In this document: positions 7,965 through 15,713 of the stretch, one piece after another
How positions within the stretch are numbered: position 1 is the first letter of the stretch
Layout: each line of letters opens with the position of its first letter
Assembly: GCA_016791005.1 (NCBI GenBank)
Contig: JAEUNY010000155.1
Span: 1-38,713 of the forward strand
Direction: 5' to 3'
Origin: Zoogloeaceae bacterium
GTDB taxonomy: Bacteria > Pseudomonadota > Gammaproteobacteria > Burkholderiales > Rhodocyclaceae
DNA: 38,713 nt
Program-made: the position numbers and the translations under genes
The notes under the pieces: generated by a model
Database searches by the model: none
The model's input: the letters and a program-made list of their open reading frames with translations, nothing else
Told to the model about the DNA's origin: nothing

Positions 7965-8227
7965 TGCAGTCCGAGATCAGCGACAAACCTGGCCTCGGTC
8001 GAAATGCGGTCGCGCGGCACCCGAAAATGGGTCACCAGCAAATCTTCCAAGATCCCAAAAACCATCACCGGGTCCGGTCCCGGCGGGTCGCCGGGGGGGT
8101 TGAGGCGGGCATGCAACAGGTCGGCCAACTCGCCCACCGTACGGACGGAGTCCAGGGCTGCATCGTCCAGCTTGAGGCCGAATCGGTCTTCCACGAGCAA
8201 GGTGAACTCCACGGTGTCCAGGCCCAT
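7961..8227 (-). CDS. Permuted acyl-carrier-protein-like protein
   Basis: This 88-residue protein starts at the ATG at 8227, which shares its A with the ampG stop (TGATG). The order of ACP elements is reversed. Residues 1-42 read like the second half of an ACP (GLDTVEFTLLVEDRFG, then RTVGELADLLHARL). A Pro/Gly linker follows (PPGDPPGP). Residues 53-88 read like the first half (ILEDLLVTHFRV, RDRISTEARFVADLGLQ) and stop exactly where DSL should come. The phosphopantetheine serine is absent: Gly occupies its place before LDTVE. It therefore cannot carry an acyl group in the usual way, and a structural or regulatory role is more likely. The frame is free of breaks and overlaps both neighbours, so a sequencing error or a pseudogene seems unlikely. 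Confidence 0.7.
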   Translation of the reverse strand: MGLDTVEFTLLVEDRFGLKLDDAALDSVRTVGELADLLHARLNPPGDPPGPDPVMVFGILEDLLVTHFRVPRDRISTEARFVADLGLQ

Positions 8228-9528
8228 CAGGCGCGCTCCGCCGCCGGCTCCTGCCAGGGCGCCACCTTGAAGAGCAAGAGCATGCCCGGGATGGCCAGCA
8301 CGAAGCAGAGATTGAAGAATCCGAACCATCCCAGGCCCTCCACCAGGGCCCCGGCAGTGGCGTTGATGAAGGTACGCGGCATGGCCATCAGGCTGGTAAA
8401 CAAGGCAAGCTGGGTCGCCGTGTATGACGGGTGCGTGGTGCGGGCCATGTAGGCGACGAAGGCGGTGGTGCCCAGCCCCACGCCCAGGGCCTCCAGGCCG
8501 ATCACCACGGCCAGGGCCACCAAGCGCGCCGGATCCGAGGGCGCGGCCCCCTGCCAGGCCAGCCAGGCAAAGCCGAGGATGGACACGATCTGAACGACCC
8601 CGAACAACCACAGGGCGCGATTGATGCCGAGCTTCACCATCCACAATCCACCCAGCAAGCCACCGATCACGCTGGGCCACAGGCCGGCATTCTTGGCGAT
8701 GAGGCCGATCTCCGTCTTCGAATACCCCATGTCGAGATAGAAGGGCGTCGCCAACGCTGTACACAAGGAATCGCCCAGCTTGTAGAGAAAAATGAAGGCG
8801 AGGACGTACAGGGCTTCGCGCAGGCCATGGCGGTGGAAGAATTCATGAAAAGGCTCGACCACGGCCTCCCGCAGAGTGCGCGGCGCTCGGGCGGCGGCGG
8901 AGGGCTCGCGGGACATCAGGGTCATGGCGGCCCCAGGGACCATGAACAAGGCCGTGATGAGAAAAACCTGTTCCCAGGGCAGATGGTCCGCCAGGATCAG
9001 CGACAGCGACCCCGGTACCAGCCCCGCGATTCGGTAAGCGTTCACGTGAATGGCGTTACCCAGGCCCAGTTCCACGTCGGGCAGCAACTCGCGGCGAAAG
9101 GCGTCCAGGACGATATCCTGGGTGGCGGAGAGGAAGGCCAGGACCACCGTGAGCCCCACCACGAGGGGCAGGTCGGCATTGGGCGACAGCCGGCCCAGCC
9201 AGGCAATGGCGCCGATCAAACCCAGCTGAGTCGCCAACATCCAGCCTCGCCGACGACCGAGCCAGGGCAGGGCGTAGCGATCGAGGAAGGGCGCCCACAG
9301 GAACTTCCAGGTGTAGGGAAACTGGATCAGGGCGAAGGCACCGATGGCCTTGAGGGAGAGCCCCTCGGTCTTCAGCCAGGCCGGAACCAGATTGAGCAGC
9401 AGATACAGAGGCAGGCCGGAGGCAAAGCCGGTGAAGATGCAAATCAGCATGCGGCGGTTGAGCAGGGCGCCGAGCCAGGGAGCGGTGGAGGAAGACACGG
9501 AATGGGGGCGGAGGCGTGAAAAGCTCAC
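8227..9528 (-). CDS. ampG: AmpG-like muropeptide permease (MFS)
   Basis: This 433-residue inner-membrane transporter of the major facilitator superfamily has about 12 hydrophobic helices. The N-terminal FTGFASGLPLYLLL followed by WLKTEGLSLKAIG, and the FLWAPFLDRY loop, are the AmpG signature. LSATQDIVLDAFRRELL in helix 4-5 is also typical. By family knowledge, AmpG imports GlcNAc-anhydro-muropeptides for cell-wall recycling and affects beta-lactamase induction in species with ampC/ampR. The GTG start at 9528 is the best available, though the ribosome site is weak; a GTG 30 bases downstream is the alternative. It is the first gene of the minus-strand run and is translationally coupled to the ACP-like gene. 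It is divergent from the HD-domain gene across 73 bases, which must contain both promoters. Confidence 0.83.
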   Translation of the reverse strand: MSFSRLRPHSVSSSTAPWLGALLNRRMLICIFTGFASGLPLYLLLNLVPAWLKTEGLSLKAIGAFALIQFPYTWKFLWAPFLDRYALPWLGRRRGWMLATQLGLIGAIAWLGRLSPNADLPLVVGLTVVLAFLSATQDIVLDAFRRELLPDVELGLGNAIHVNAYRIAGLVPGSLSLILADHLPWEQVFLITALFMVPGAAMTLMSREPSAAARAPRTLREAVVEPFHEFFHRHGLREALYVLAFIFLYKLGDSLCTALATPFYLDMGYSKTEIGLIAKNAGLWPSVIGGLLGGLWMVKLGINRALWLFGVVQIVSILGFAWLAWQGAAPSDPARLVALAVVIGLEALGVGLGTTAFVAYMARTTHPSYTATQLALFTSLMAMPRTFINATAGALVEGLGWFGFFNLCFVLAIPGMLLLFKVAPWQEPAAERA

Positions 9529-9601
9529 GCATTATTCCAGAGGGCGTTGAAATGAGGGGGGTCACAGCCGTTACAGAATTTCCCTTGTTTCGATTTCCGC
9601 C

Positions 9602-10834
9602 ATGAAGATCGACACCCATCGCACCATCTGCGCTCTCACCAGCGTGCTGGATTTCGTTGGCATCGATGAGATTCAGCACGGCAAGCGGGTCGCCCTCATG
9701 GCCGAGGCCATCGCCCGTCAGGCCGGCTGGGACACCGACCGCCAGACGTTCATGTTTTACGCAGGCATGCTCCATGACTGCGGGGTATCGCGGGCAGCCG
9801 AACACCGCAATCTCACCGCCAGCCTAGTGTGGGAGGGTGCGGAGGCCCATTGCCTACGCGGCGCCGACTACCTGCGGGATTGTCCGCCCCTGGCGGAATT
9901 CATCGACGCCGTGCGCTGGCATCACACCGATTGGCGCCAGTTGAAGGATGTCCCCCTGCCAGCGGAGCGTCGCCTGGAAGCGAACCTCCTCTTCCTTGCC
10001 GACCGGGTGGATGTGCTTCAGGCCCCCTGCCTTACGGCAGTCTCCACCGATCGGGACGTGTTATGCGTGCGGGATCAGATCATTCACACCATCCAGGAGC
10101 ACGCCGGCTCCCTGTTCGAACCAGGCCTCGTCGCGGCCTTTGCCGACGCCGCCCGGCGCGAGGCGTTTTGGCTCGCCATGGACCCGTACTATCTTCTCGA
10201 GTACCTGGAAACCTATCCCCGCGCGGCGCCGATCCGGGAACTCTCCAACGGCGATGTCGTGTCCATGGCCCGGCTCTTCGCCCGGGTGGTGGATGCCAAA
10301 AGCCACTTCACCCATGACCACTCCATGCGGGTCGCCACCCTCGCCCGGCACCTCTACGCGGCCCTGGGGGGCGAGGGGGATGCCCTGGACATGATCGAGA
10401 TGGCCGGCCTGCTCCACGACATCGGCAAGCTCCGGGTACCCGACGAGATCATCGACAAGCCGGGGCGCCTCACCCCGGCCGAACGCGCCGTGATCTGCCG
10501 CCACAGCTACGACACCTTCCGCATTCTCTCCCGGGTCTTTCCCGAAACGCCGGTGGCGCTGTGGGCGGCCACCCACCATGAGAACCTGCTCGGAACCGGC
10601 TACCCGTTCGGCCTCAAGGACGCTGACCTCCCGCTAGAAACACGGATCCTGTCGGTGAGCGACGTCTTCCAGGCCATGGCCCAGGACCGGCCCTACCGGG
10701 GTCGCCTCGGCCCGGATGCCATCCTCGACCACCTTCGCCACCTTGCCGCCGAAGGCCTCCTCGACCGGCGCATCGTCGACCTCGCCGAACGGGAGCAGAC
10801 GATCCTGTACGACCTGGCGGTCGGCCCCCACTGA
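9602..10834 (+). CDS. Tandem HD / HD-GYP domain phosphohydrolase
   Basis: This 410-residue soluble protein has two metal-dependent phosphohydrolase domains. Residues 20-165 carry an HD-type set (His26, His58-Asp59, His107-His108, Asp134). Residues about 215-400 form an HD-GYP domain with HDH (238-240), LLHDIGKLRVP (270-280, His272-Asp273) and HHENLLGTGYP (325-335), then SVSDVFQAMAQDRPYR. HD-GYP domains hydrolyse cyclic di-GMP. The signature here is HHENxxGTGYP instead of the commoner HHExxDGxGYP, with the metal ligands kept. No receiver or other sensor domain is present, so control is unclear; the N-terminal HD half may be regulatory or a second enzyme. Cyclic-di-GMP hydrolysis is the likely but unproven activity. 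Confidence 0.8.
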   Translation: MKIDTHRTICALTSVLDFVGIDEIQHGKRVALMAEAIARQAGWDTDRQTFMFYAGMLHDCGVSRAAEHRNLTASLVWEGAEAHCLRGADYLRDCPPLAEFIDAVRWHHTDWRQLKDVPLPAERRLEANLLFLADRVDVLQAPCLTAVSTDRDVLCVRDQIIHTIQEHAGSLFEPGLVAAFADAARREAFWLAMDPYYLLEYLETYPRAAPIRELSNGDVVSMARLFARVVDAKSHFTHDHSMRVATLARHLYAALGGEGDALDMIEMAGLLHDIGKLRVPDEIIDKPGRLTPAERAVICRHSYDTFRILSRVFPETPVALWAATHHENLLGTGYPFGLKDADLPLETRILSVSDVFQAMAQDRPYRGRLGPDAILDHLRHLAAEGLLDRRIVDLAEREQTILYDLAVGPH

Positions 10835-10926
10835 GCCCTGCGATCACAATTGGATACGTTCCTTGCGCCCCGGCGGCGTTCGCCCAAAAATTGACCCGAC
10901 GTGACCAGTTCGGAAGGCGGCCCACC

Positions 10927-11244
10927 ATGACCCCCGTCGTCATCGTGACCTTTGGTGAAGACCGAGAGTACGAAATCACCCTCCACGCGGAGGATCTGAA
11001 GGGCTTCACGCCCGACACCGCGCGGGCGTGGCTGGCAGAGGAATTCGAAGCCCTGGAATGCACGCCGAGCAACCCCATGGGCAAGATACTGGCCGTGGAT
11101 ATGATCCTCAACGTCGCCAAATATGGCGGCGAGGCCCGCTTCGCCACCGGCACCCCCTGGGCCCGCCGCTTCGCCGCCGCCACCTTCACCGTGCTCGGGC
11201 GCCCGGTGGTTGCGGTGGACGTGCCGGGCTTTATGGTCGGCTGA
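10927..11244 (+). CDS. Small hypothetical protein
   Basis: This 105-residue protein matches no family I recognise. I chose the ATG at 10927 because GGAAGG lies 10 bases upstream; a TTG at 10891 would add 12 residues without a ribosome site. The sequence is compact and mixed alpha/beta (VVIVTFGEDREYEITLH, an acidic helix, then GRPVVAVDVPGF), without cysteines beyond one, signal peptide or membrane helix. Its last 14 bases overlap the end of metW on the opposite strand. It lies 92 bases after the HD-GYP gene on the same strand and could share its transcript. Confidence 0.7.
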   Translation: MTPVVIVTFGEDREYEITLHAEDLKGFTPDTARAWLAEEFEALECTPSNPMGKILAVDMILNVAKYGGEARFATGTPWARRFAAATFTVLGRPVVAVDVPGFMVG

Positions 11245-11833
11245 GGCCCCGCCGCCCGAGGCGGTAGAGGGCGGCACTGGCGAGGAAATTCGGCTCTTCC
11301 AGCACCACCTTGCCTTCGTCGAAGGCCAGGCGCTCGTGGATCACGATGTCGTCCATCTCACACAGAGCCTCGAAATCGGCGATGGTGAAGAAGCGCACGT
11401 TGGGGGTGTTGTACCACTGGTGGGGCAGACTGTCGGACACCGGCATGCGGCCATTGAGAATGGACTGACGGTGACGCCAGTAGGCAAAGTTGGGGAAGCT
11501 CACCACCGCCTCCCGGCCCACCCGCAACATCTCCGCCAAAATCCCCTGGGTGTTGTGCATCGCCTGCAGGGAAAAGCTCATGATCACGTGGTCGAAAAAG
11601 CCGTTTTCGAACCCGGATAGTCCCTGGTCGAGATCGAGGTGGAGCACGTTCACGCCATTGGCGATGCAGGCCCGCACCCGCTCGATGTCCTTTTCCACCC
11701 CCCAGCCCTGAATCTGCCGGGCGGCGGTGAGGTGGCGCAGCAAGGCCCCGTCGCCGCAGCCCAGGTCGAGCACCCGCTCGCCGGGGCTGATCCACTCGGT
11801 GATGACGTCGAAGTCGAAACGATCGTAACGCAT
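11231..11833 (-). CDS. metW: MetW methionine-biosynthesis methyltransferase-like protein
   Basis: This 200-residue protein has a class I SAM-dependent methyltransferase fold. VLDLGCGDGALL (21-32) is the SAM-binding loop. VISFSLQAMHNT-like sequence and SFPNFAYWRHRQ are hallmarks of MetW, which is encoded next to metX in many Proteobacteria. There it is reported to assist homoserine O-acyltransferase activity or methionine control; its own methyl acceptor is not established. A GGGAGG ribosome site precedes the ATG. It follows metX by 72 bases on the same strand and should be under the same SAM-II leader. The 3' end overlaps the convergent small gene by 14 bases. Confidence 0.92.
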   Translation of the reverse strand: MRYDRFDFDVITEWISPGERVLDLGCGDGALLRHLTAARQIQGWGVEKDIERVRACIANGVNVLHLDLDQGLSGFENGFFDHVIMSFSLQAMHNTQGILAEMLRVGREAVVSFPNFAYWRHRQSILNGRMPVSDSLPHQWYNTPNVRFFTIADFEALCEMDDIVIHERLAFDEGKVVLEEPNFLASAALYRLGRRGLSRP

Positions 11834-11905
11834 GCTCAGGCCTCCCGTCGCGCCGGGCGTGGCAGGCTGGAATAGCGGGGACGAAGCGGGTACCGGGACG
11901 TCATG

Positions 11906-13030
11906 CTAGACCTCGATGCGGTCGAAATACGCCCGTAACACGCCGTGATAATCGGCATCGTCGAGCAAAAAGGAATCATGCCCGGCGGGGCAGTCGATCT
12001 CGGCGTAGCTGACCGGCCGCCGGTTGTGCACCAGGGCGCGAACGATCTCCCGCGACCGCTCGGGCGAGAAGCGCCAGTCGGTGGTGAAGGACACCACGAG
12101 AAATTCGGCCTCGGCCCGCGCCAGGGCCGCCGCGAGGCTGCCGCCGTGCTCAAAGGCCGGGTCGAAATAATCCAGGGCCTTGGTGGTCAGCAGGTAGGTA
12201 TTCGCATCGAAAAAGCCGGCGAATTTGTCGCCCTGATGGCGCAGGTAGGACTCGATCTCGAACTCGACGTCGTAGTGGTACACCGCCTTCCCATGACGCA
12301 GGCTGCGGCCGAATTTCGCCGCCATGGCGTCGTCGGAGAGGTAAGTAATGTGGCCCACCATCCGCGCCAGTCGCAAACCCCGGGCCGGCACGACGCCGTG
12401 GCGGTAATAGTCACCCCCGTGGAAATCCGGATCCGTGAGGATGGCCTGGCGGGCGACTTCATTGAAGGCGATATTCTCCGCTGACAAGCGGGGCGCCGCC
12501 GCAATCACCAGGGCGTGGCGGATCCGCTCCGGATACTGGAGCGTCCAGGACATGGCCTGCATGCCCCCGAGACTCCCCCCCATCACGGCGGCAAACTGGC
12601 GAATGCCCAGCCGATCGGCGAGGCGGGCCTGGGTCGCCACCCAGTCTTCCACCGTGACGAAGGGAAATTCCGCCCCCCAGGGCTGGCCGGTGTCCGGATT
12701 GGTGGCCTTGGGGCCGGTGCTCCCATAACAACTGCCCAGGTTATTGACCCCCACGACGAAGAACTTGCGGGTGTCCAGCGGCTTGCCTGGGCCCACCAGG
12801 TTGTCCCACCAGCCGACGCTGGCGGCATCATCGTAATGGCCCGCAACGTGATGGGAACCCGACAGCGCGTGGCAGACCAGGACCGCGTTGCTGGCCCCGG
12901 CGTTGAGCTGCCCGTAGGTCTCATAGACCAGATCGTAGGCCGGGAGCACCCCACCGCTGCGCAGGGTCAGGGGTTCAGCGAAATGGGCCACCTGGGGCGT
13001 CACGCGGCCGACGGATTGAGGTGCGATCAT
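11906..13030 (-). CDS. metX: Homoserine O-acyltransferase MetX
   Basis: This 374-residue cytoplasmic alpha/beta-hydrolase-fold enzyme activates homoserine for methionine synthesis. Evidence: [14 protein letters not shown] oxyanion region (51-64), [12 protein letters not shown] (96-107), nucleophile elbow GGSLGGMQ with Ser153 (151-158), and C-terminal GHDSFLLD with catalytic His351. Proteobacterial MetX of this type (MetXS) may use succinyl-CoA rather than acetyl-CoA, which cannot be decided by eye. The ATG at 13030 fits the normal start (VGRVTPQ... near residue 7). The ribosome site is weak (CAGG), but the start is immediately downstream of a SAM-II riboswitch and an intrinsic terminator, which explains the 5' leader. 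metW follows. Confidence 0.95.
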   Translation of the reverse strand: MIAPQSVGRVTPQVAHFAEPLTLRSGGVLPAYDLVYETYGQLNAGASNAVLVCHALSGSHHVAGHYDDAASVGWWDNLVGPGKPLDTRKFFVVGVNNLGSCYGSTGPKATNPDTGQPWGAEFPFVTVEDWVATQARLADRLGIRQFAAVMGGSLGGMQAMSWTLQYPERIRHALVIAAAPRLSAENIAFNEVARQAILTDPDFHGGDYYRHGVVPARGLRLARMVGHITYLSDDAMAAKFGRSLRHGKAVYHYDVEFEIESYLRHQGDKFAGFFDANTYLLTTKALDYFDPAFEHGGSLAAALARAEAEFLVVSFTTDWRFSPERSREIVRALVHNRRPVSYAEIDCPAGHDSFLLDDADYHGVLRAYFDRIEV

Positions 13031-13040
13031 CGAAACCTGA

Positions 13041-13081
13041 AAAACGAAAAACCCAGCCGGCTAGGTGGCGCGGACTGGGTT
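13041..13081 (-). terminator. Intrinsic terminator in the metX leader (attenuator)
   Basis: On the minus strand AACCCAG-T-CCG pairs with CGG-CTGGGTT around an 11-base loop, followed by TTTTTCGTTTTT. The stem is GC-rich with one bulged base and a strong U-tract, and it ends 11 bases before the metX start codon. Because it lies after the SAM-II aptamer and before the only gene downstream, its natural role is to stop transcription when SAM is bound. The switching mechanism is inferred. Confidence 0.75.
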
Positions 13082-13140
13082 GCCCTCGCTTTAGCCGTAT
13101 TTTTAAGGCGCCCGCAAGCTGGTGGTCAAATCGGCGCCGA
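13081..13140 (-). ncRNA. SAM-II (SAM-alpha) riboswitch upstream of metX
   Basis: Read on the minus strand, stem GGCGCC (13138-13133) is followed by GATTTGACC, a short loop, TTGC, and the pairing strand GGCGCC (13112-13107). Then come the A-rich linker TTAAAAATACG, GCTAAA (13095-13090) and GAGGG (13087-13083). This is the order and wording of the SAM-II aptamer: P1, GATTT-ACC loop, TTGC, A-rich joiner, GCTAAA, and a 3' GGG that pairs back to the ACC to form the pseudoknot. SAM-II RNAs sense S-adenosylmethionine and lower expression of methionine genes; metX is a classic target. The aptamer begins a few bases after the predicted start of transcription and ends about 50 bases before the start codon. 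Confidence 0.9.
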
Positions 13141-13149
13141 TGGGTGCGG

Positions 13150-13178
13150 AACTTAGCCGGCCGTCGGCCGCTTGTCAA
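13150..13178 (-). promoter_or_regulatory. Sigma70-like promoter of metX
   Basis: A perfect -35 box TTGACA (13178-13173) is separated by exactly 17 bases from a TAAGTT -10 box (13155-13150). Initiation would fall near 13143, just before the SAM-II aptamer, which is exactly where a riboswitch leader should start. The spacer contains the palindromic CGGCCGACGGCCG. The -10 match is only moderate. Confidence 0.7.
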
Positions 13179-13195
13179 ATGCGGCGCGGCTCCCC

Positions 13196-14929
13196 TCAGC
13201 CGCCCAGGCGCTCCACCGCCTCCCGCAGACGGGCCGGTTCGTCCATCTTGAGGATGCGCTGGACCCGGGGCGCCAACTCGGTCAGATCCGCCCGCAGCAC
13301 CTGCTGCTTCACCTCGAGAATCTTGGAGGGATGCATGGAAAACTGGCGCAGGCCCATGCCCAGCAGGAGGTGGGTGAAGGCGGGATCGCCAGCCATTTCG
13401 CCACACACCGAGACCGGCAGGCTGAACCGGGCGCCGACCTGGATGGTGCCGCTGATGAGCTTCAACACCGCCGGGTGGAGCGGGTCGTAGAGGTGGGCCA
13501 CCGCTTCGTCGGAACGGTCGATGGCCAGGGTGTATTGGATCAGGTCGTTGGTCCCGATGGACAGGAAGGCCAGACGGCGAACGAACATCCCCAGAGCCAA
13601 GGCGGCGGCGGGAACTTCCACCATGCCCCCCACCTCCAGGCGCTCGTCAAACTTCACCCGCTCGGCGCGCAATTCCCCCTTCGCCCGATCGATAAGGTTC
13701 AAGCTCTGGTCGATCTCATGGGCGTGGGAGAGCATGGGAATCATGATCTTCAGCCGCCCGTAGGAGGAGGCCCGCAGCAGGGCCCGCAACTGGGTCATGA
13801 ACATCTGCGGTTCCGCCAGGGAATAGCGGATGGCCCGCAGGCCCAGCGCAGGATTCGGCTCGAAGCGGGCCTGCACCCCGTTGAGGGCCTTGTCGGCCCC
13901 CACGTCGAAGGTGCGGATGGTCACCGGGCGGGTGCCCATGGACTTGAGCACCGAGCGGTAGGCCTCAAATTGTTCGTCCTCGTCGGGCAACTCGTCCCGA
14001 CCCATGAAGAGGAACTCGGTGCGGAAGAGCCCGACGCCGTCGGCGTTCGCCGCCTTCACCGCCACCGCGTCCTTAGGGCCTTCGATGTTGGCGAGGAGCA
14101 GGATGTCCTCGCCGTCGAGGGTCGTGGCGCGGTTGTCCTTCAGGCGATTGAGCTTGGAGCGCTCCAGCTCCAGCTCGGTCTTACGCAGGCGGTACTCGTC
14201 GACGATTTCCGGCGTCGGGCCGACGATGAGGATGCCGCGGGTACCATCAATGATGAGGAGCTCGTCCTCCTCCACCAGGTGGCGGACATGATGAAGAGCC
14301 ACCACCGCCGGAATACGCAGGCTGCGGGCGACGATGGCGGTGTGGCTGGTGGGCCCGCCGACGTCGGTCACGAAGCCGGAGATGTTGTGGTCGCGAAAGC
14401 CGATGGTGTCGGCGGGCGACAGGTCGTGGGCGACAACGATGGTCCCCAGGCCGTCCCGCCGGCGCGCTGGCAGGCGTCCCGGCTGGCCCAGCAGCACCTT
14501 GACCAGCCGCTCCACCACCTGCACCACGTCGGCCTTGCGCTCCCGCAGGTAGGCGTCCTCGATCTCCTCGAATTGCTCGACCAGCTGCTCCATCTGCTGG
14601 ACCAGGGCCCACTCGGCGTTGCAATGGCGCTCGCTGATCAGCGCCCGCGAGGCATCGGCGAGCATCGGGTCGGCGAGCAGCATGATCTGCAATTCGACGA
14701 AGGCGGTGACTTCGTTGTGGCCCTGACCGCCGGAGGAGGTCACGGCTTTCAGCTCTTCCAGATCCTTGCGCACCGTGGCCAGGGCGTCGTCGAAGCGCGC
14801 CAGCTCCTCGAGGAGGTGCCGGTCCGCCACGTGGTAGTGATTCACCTCGAGCAGAGCATGGGACACGATGTGGGCATGGCCGATGGCGATGCCTTGAGAA
14901 ACCGGGAGGCCGTGCAGAGTGAAGGGCAT
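13196..14929 (-). CDS. ptsI: PTS enzyme I (phosphoenolpyruvate-protein phosphotransferase)
   Basis: This 577-residue cytoplasmic enzyme takes phosphate from PEP and passes it to HPr. The N-terminal half carries the phospho-histidine loop GGPTSHTAIVAR with His196. The C-terminal PEP-binding half has ADGVGLFRTEFLFMGR, the TNDLIQYTLAIDRSDE motif, and the active-site Cys509 in VSVCGEMAGD. Length is normal. It lies 66 bases after ptsH in the order EIIA-ptsH-ptsI. No EIIB or EIIC genes are nearby, which fits the regulatory PTS known from many betaproteobacteria. The gene ends 18 bases before the metX promoter. Confidence 0.95.
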   Translation of the reverse strand: MPFTLHGLPVSQGIAIGHAHIVSHALLEVNHYHVADRHLLEELARFDDALATVRKDLEELKAVTSSGGQGHNEVTAFVELQIMLLADPMLADASRALISERHCNAEWALVQQMEQLVEQFEEIEDAYLRERKADVVQVVERLVKVLLGQPGRLPARRRDGLGTIVVAHDLSPADTIGFRDHNISGFVTDVGGPTSHTAIVARSLRIPAVVALHHVRHLVEEDELLIIDGTRGILIVGPTPEIVDEYRLRKTELELERSKLNRLKDNRATTLDGEDILLLANIEGPKDAVAVKAANADGVGLFRTEFLFMGRDELPDEDEQFEAYRSVLKSMGTRPVTIRTFDVGADKALNGVQARFEPNPALGLRAIRYSLAEPQMFMTQLRALLRASSYGRLKIMIPMLSHAHEIDQSLNLIDRAKGELRAERVKFDERLEVGGMVEVPAAALALGMFVRRLAFLSIGTNDLIQYTLAIDRSDEAVAHLYDPLHPAVLKLISGTIQVGARFSLPVSVCGEMAGDPAFTHLLLGMGLRQFSMHPSKILEVKQQVLRADLTELAPRVQRILKMDEPARLREAVERLGG

Positions 14930-14995
14930 GACGGGTCAGCCTGGAGCCGGCGGCCTGGGCCGCTCGATGCCGAAGGTGGGAGCGCGGCCCACGGC

Positions 14996-15265
14996 CTACT
15001 CCCCTTCGCCGAACTTGTCGGCGATGAGCGCCACCAGCGCGTCCATGGCCGCGTCGGCCTCGGCGCCATCGGTTTCGATGGTCACCACCGCCCCCCGCGC
15101 CGCGGCGAGCATCATCACCCCCATGATGCTCTTGGCATTGACCCGGCGCCCATTGCGCTCCAACCAGACGTCGCAGGGGTACGCGCTGGCGGTCTGGGTC
15201 AACTTGGCCGATGCGCGGGCATGCAACCCCAACTTATTGATGATTTCCACATCCAGCCTGGCCAT
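14996..15265 (-). CDS. ptsH: HPr phosphocarrier protein
   Basis: This 89-residue phosphocarrier is phosphorylated by enzyme I on His15 in KLGLHARAS (11-19) and passes the phosphate to EIIA. The second signature KSIMGVMML contains Ser46, the site used by HPr kinase. Whether HPr kinase exists here is unknown, as no hprK is in the window. The start ATG is 3 bases after the EIIA stop, so the two are surely co-transcribed. Confidence 0.95.
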   Translation of the reverse strand: MARLDVEIINKLGLHARASAKLTQTASAYPCDVWLERNGRRVNAKSIMGVMMLAAARGAVVTIETDGAEADAAMDALVALIADKFGEGE

Positions 15266-15268
15266 CGT

Positions 15269-15655
15269 CTACCGCCTCACATGCAATACGCCTTCACAGC
15301 CACCCGATACGGCGCGCTGGATGAGCGTGGTCATATCCCGATCCCGATACGTGAGCGCCCGCATCAACATCGGCAGATTCAGTCCTGCGATGACCTCCAC
15401 CCGGCCCGGCTCGATCAACTTGGTGGCGATGTTGCTCGGGGTCGCACCGAAAAGGTCGGTCAGCACCAGCGTCCCAGCGCCCTTGTCGGTCCAACCCACC
15501 ATCTGCTGCGCCACGGGCAGCAGGTCCAGCGGATCATCCTGGGCCGCCACCCCCAACTGCGCCATCTGGGGTGGTCGCTTGTTGAGCACATGGCAAGCGC
15601 ATTGAAGCATGGATTCACCCAGCGTGCCGTGGGTGATGAGGAAAAGGCCGATCAT
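15269..15655 (-). CDS. PTS EIIA component, mannose family
   Basis: This 128-residue single-domain EIIA of the mannose (fructose/sorbose-like) family has its phospho-acceptor at His9 in LITHGTLGESM. The TLVLTDLFGATPSNIA strand-loop (62-77) and the NLPMLMRAL segment are diagnostic. In full transport systems it feeds EIIB-EIIC-EIID. Here it stands alone with ptsH and ptsI, suggesting it signals the energy or carbon state to partner proteins instead of importing sugar. It begins the three-gene operon, 58 bases after the divergent-free end of the DNA methyltransferase gene on the same strand. Confidence 0.9.
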   Translation of the reverse strand: MIGLFLITHGTLGESMLQCACHVLNKRPPQMAQLGVAAQDDPLDLLPVAQQMVGWTDKGAGTLVLTDLFGATPSNIATKLIEPGRVEVIAGLNLPMLMRALTYRDRDMTTLIQRAVSGGCEGVLHVRR

Positions 15656-15713
15656 GGCGTCCCTGCGCGTTTGTAGCCCATTGTAGCCAAGGTCCGGGGC
15701 CCTGCGCCAAACC

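Noticed and set aside
10891..10926. A TTG start extending the small gene at 10927
   Set aside because: No ribosome site before TTG; the ATG at 10927 has GGAAGG at good distance.
13172..15676. An 834-residue plus-strand open frame across ptsI, ptsH and EIIA
   Set aside because: It runs antisense through three certain genes, with no recognisable motif.
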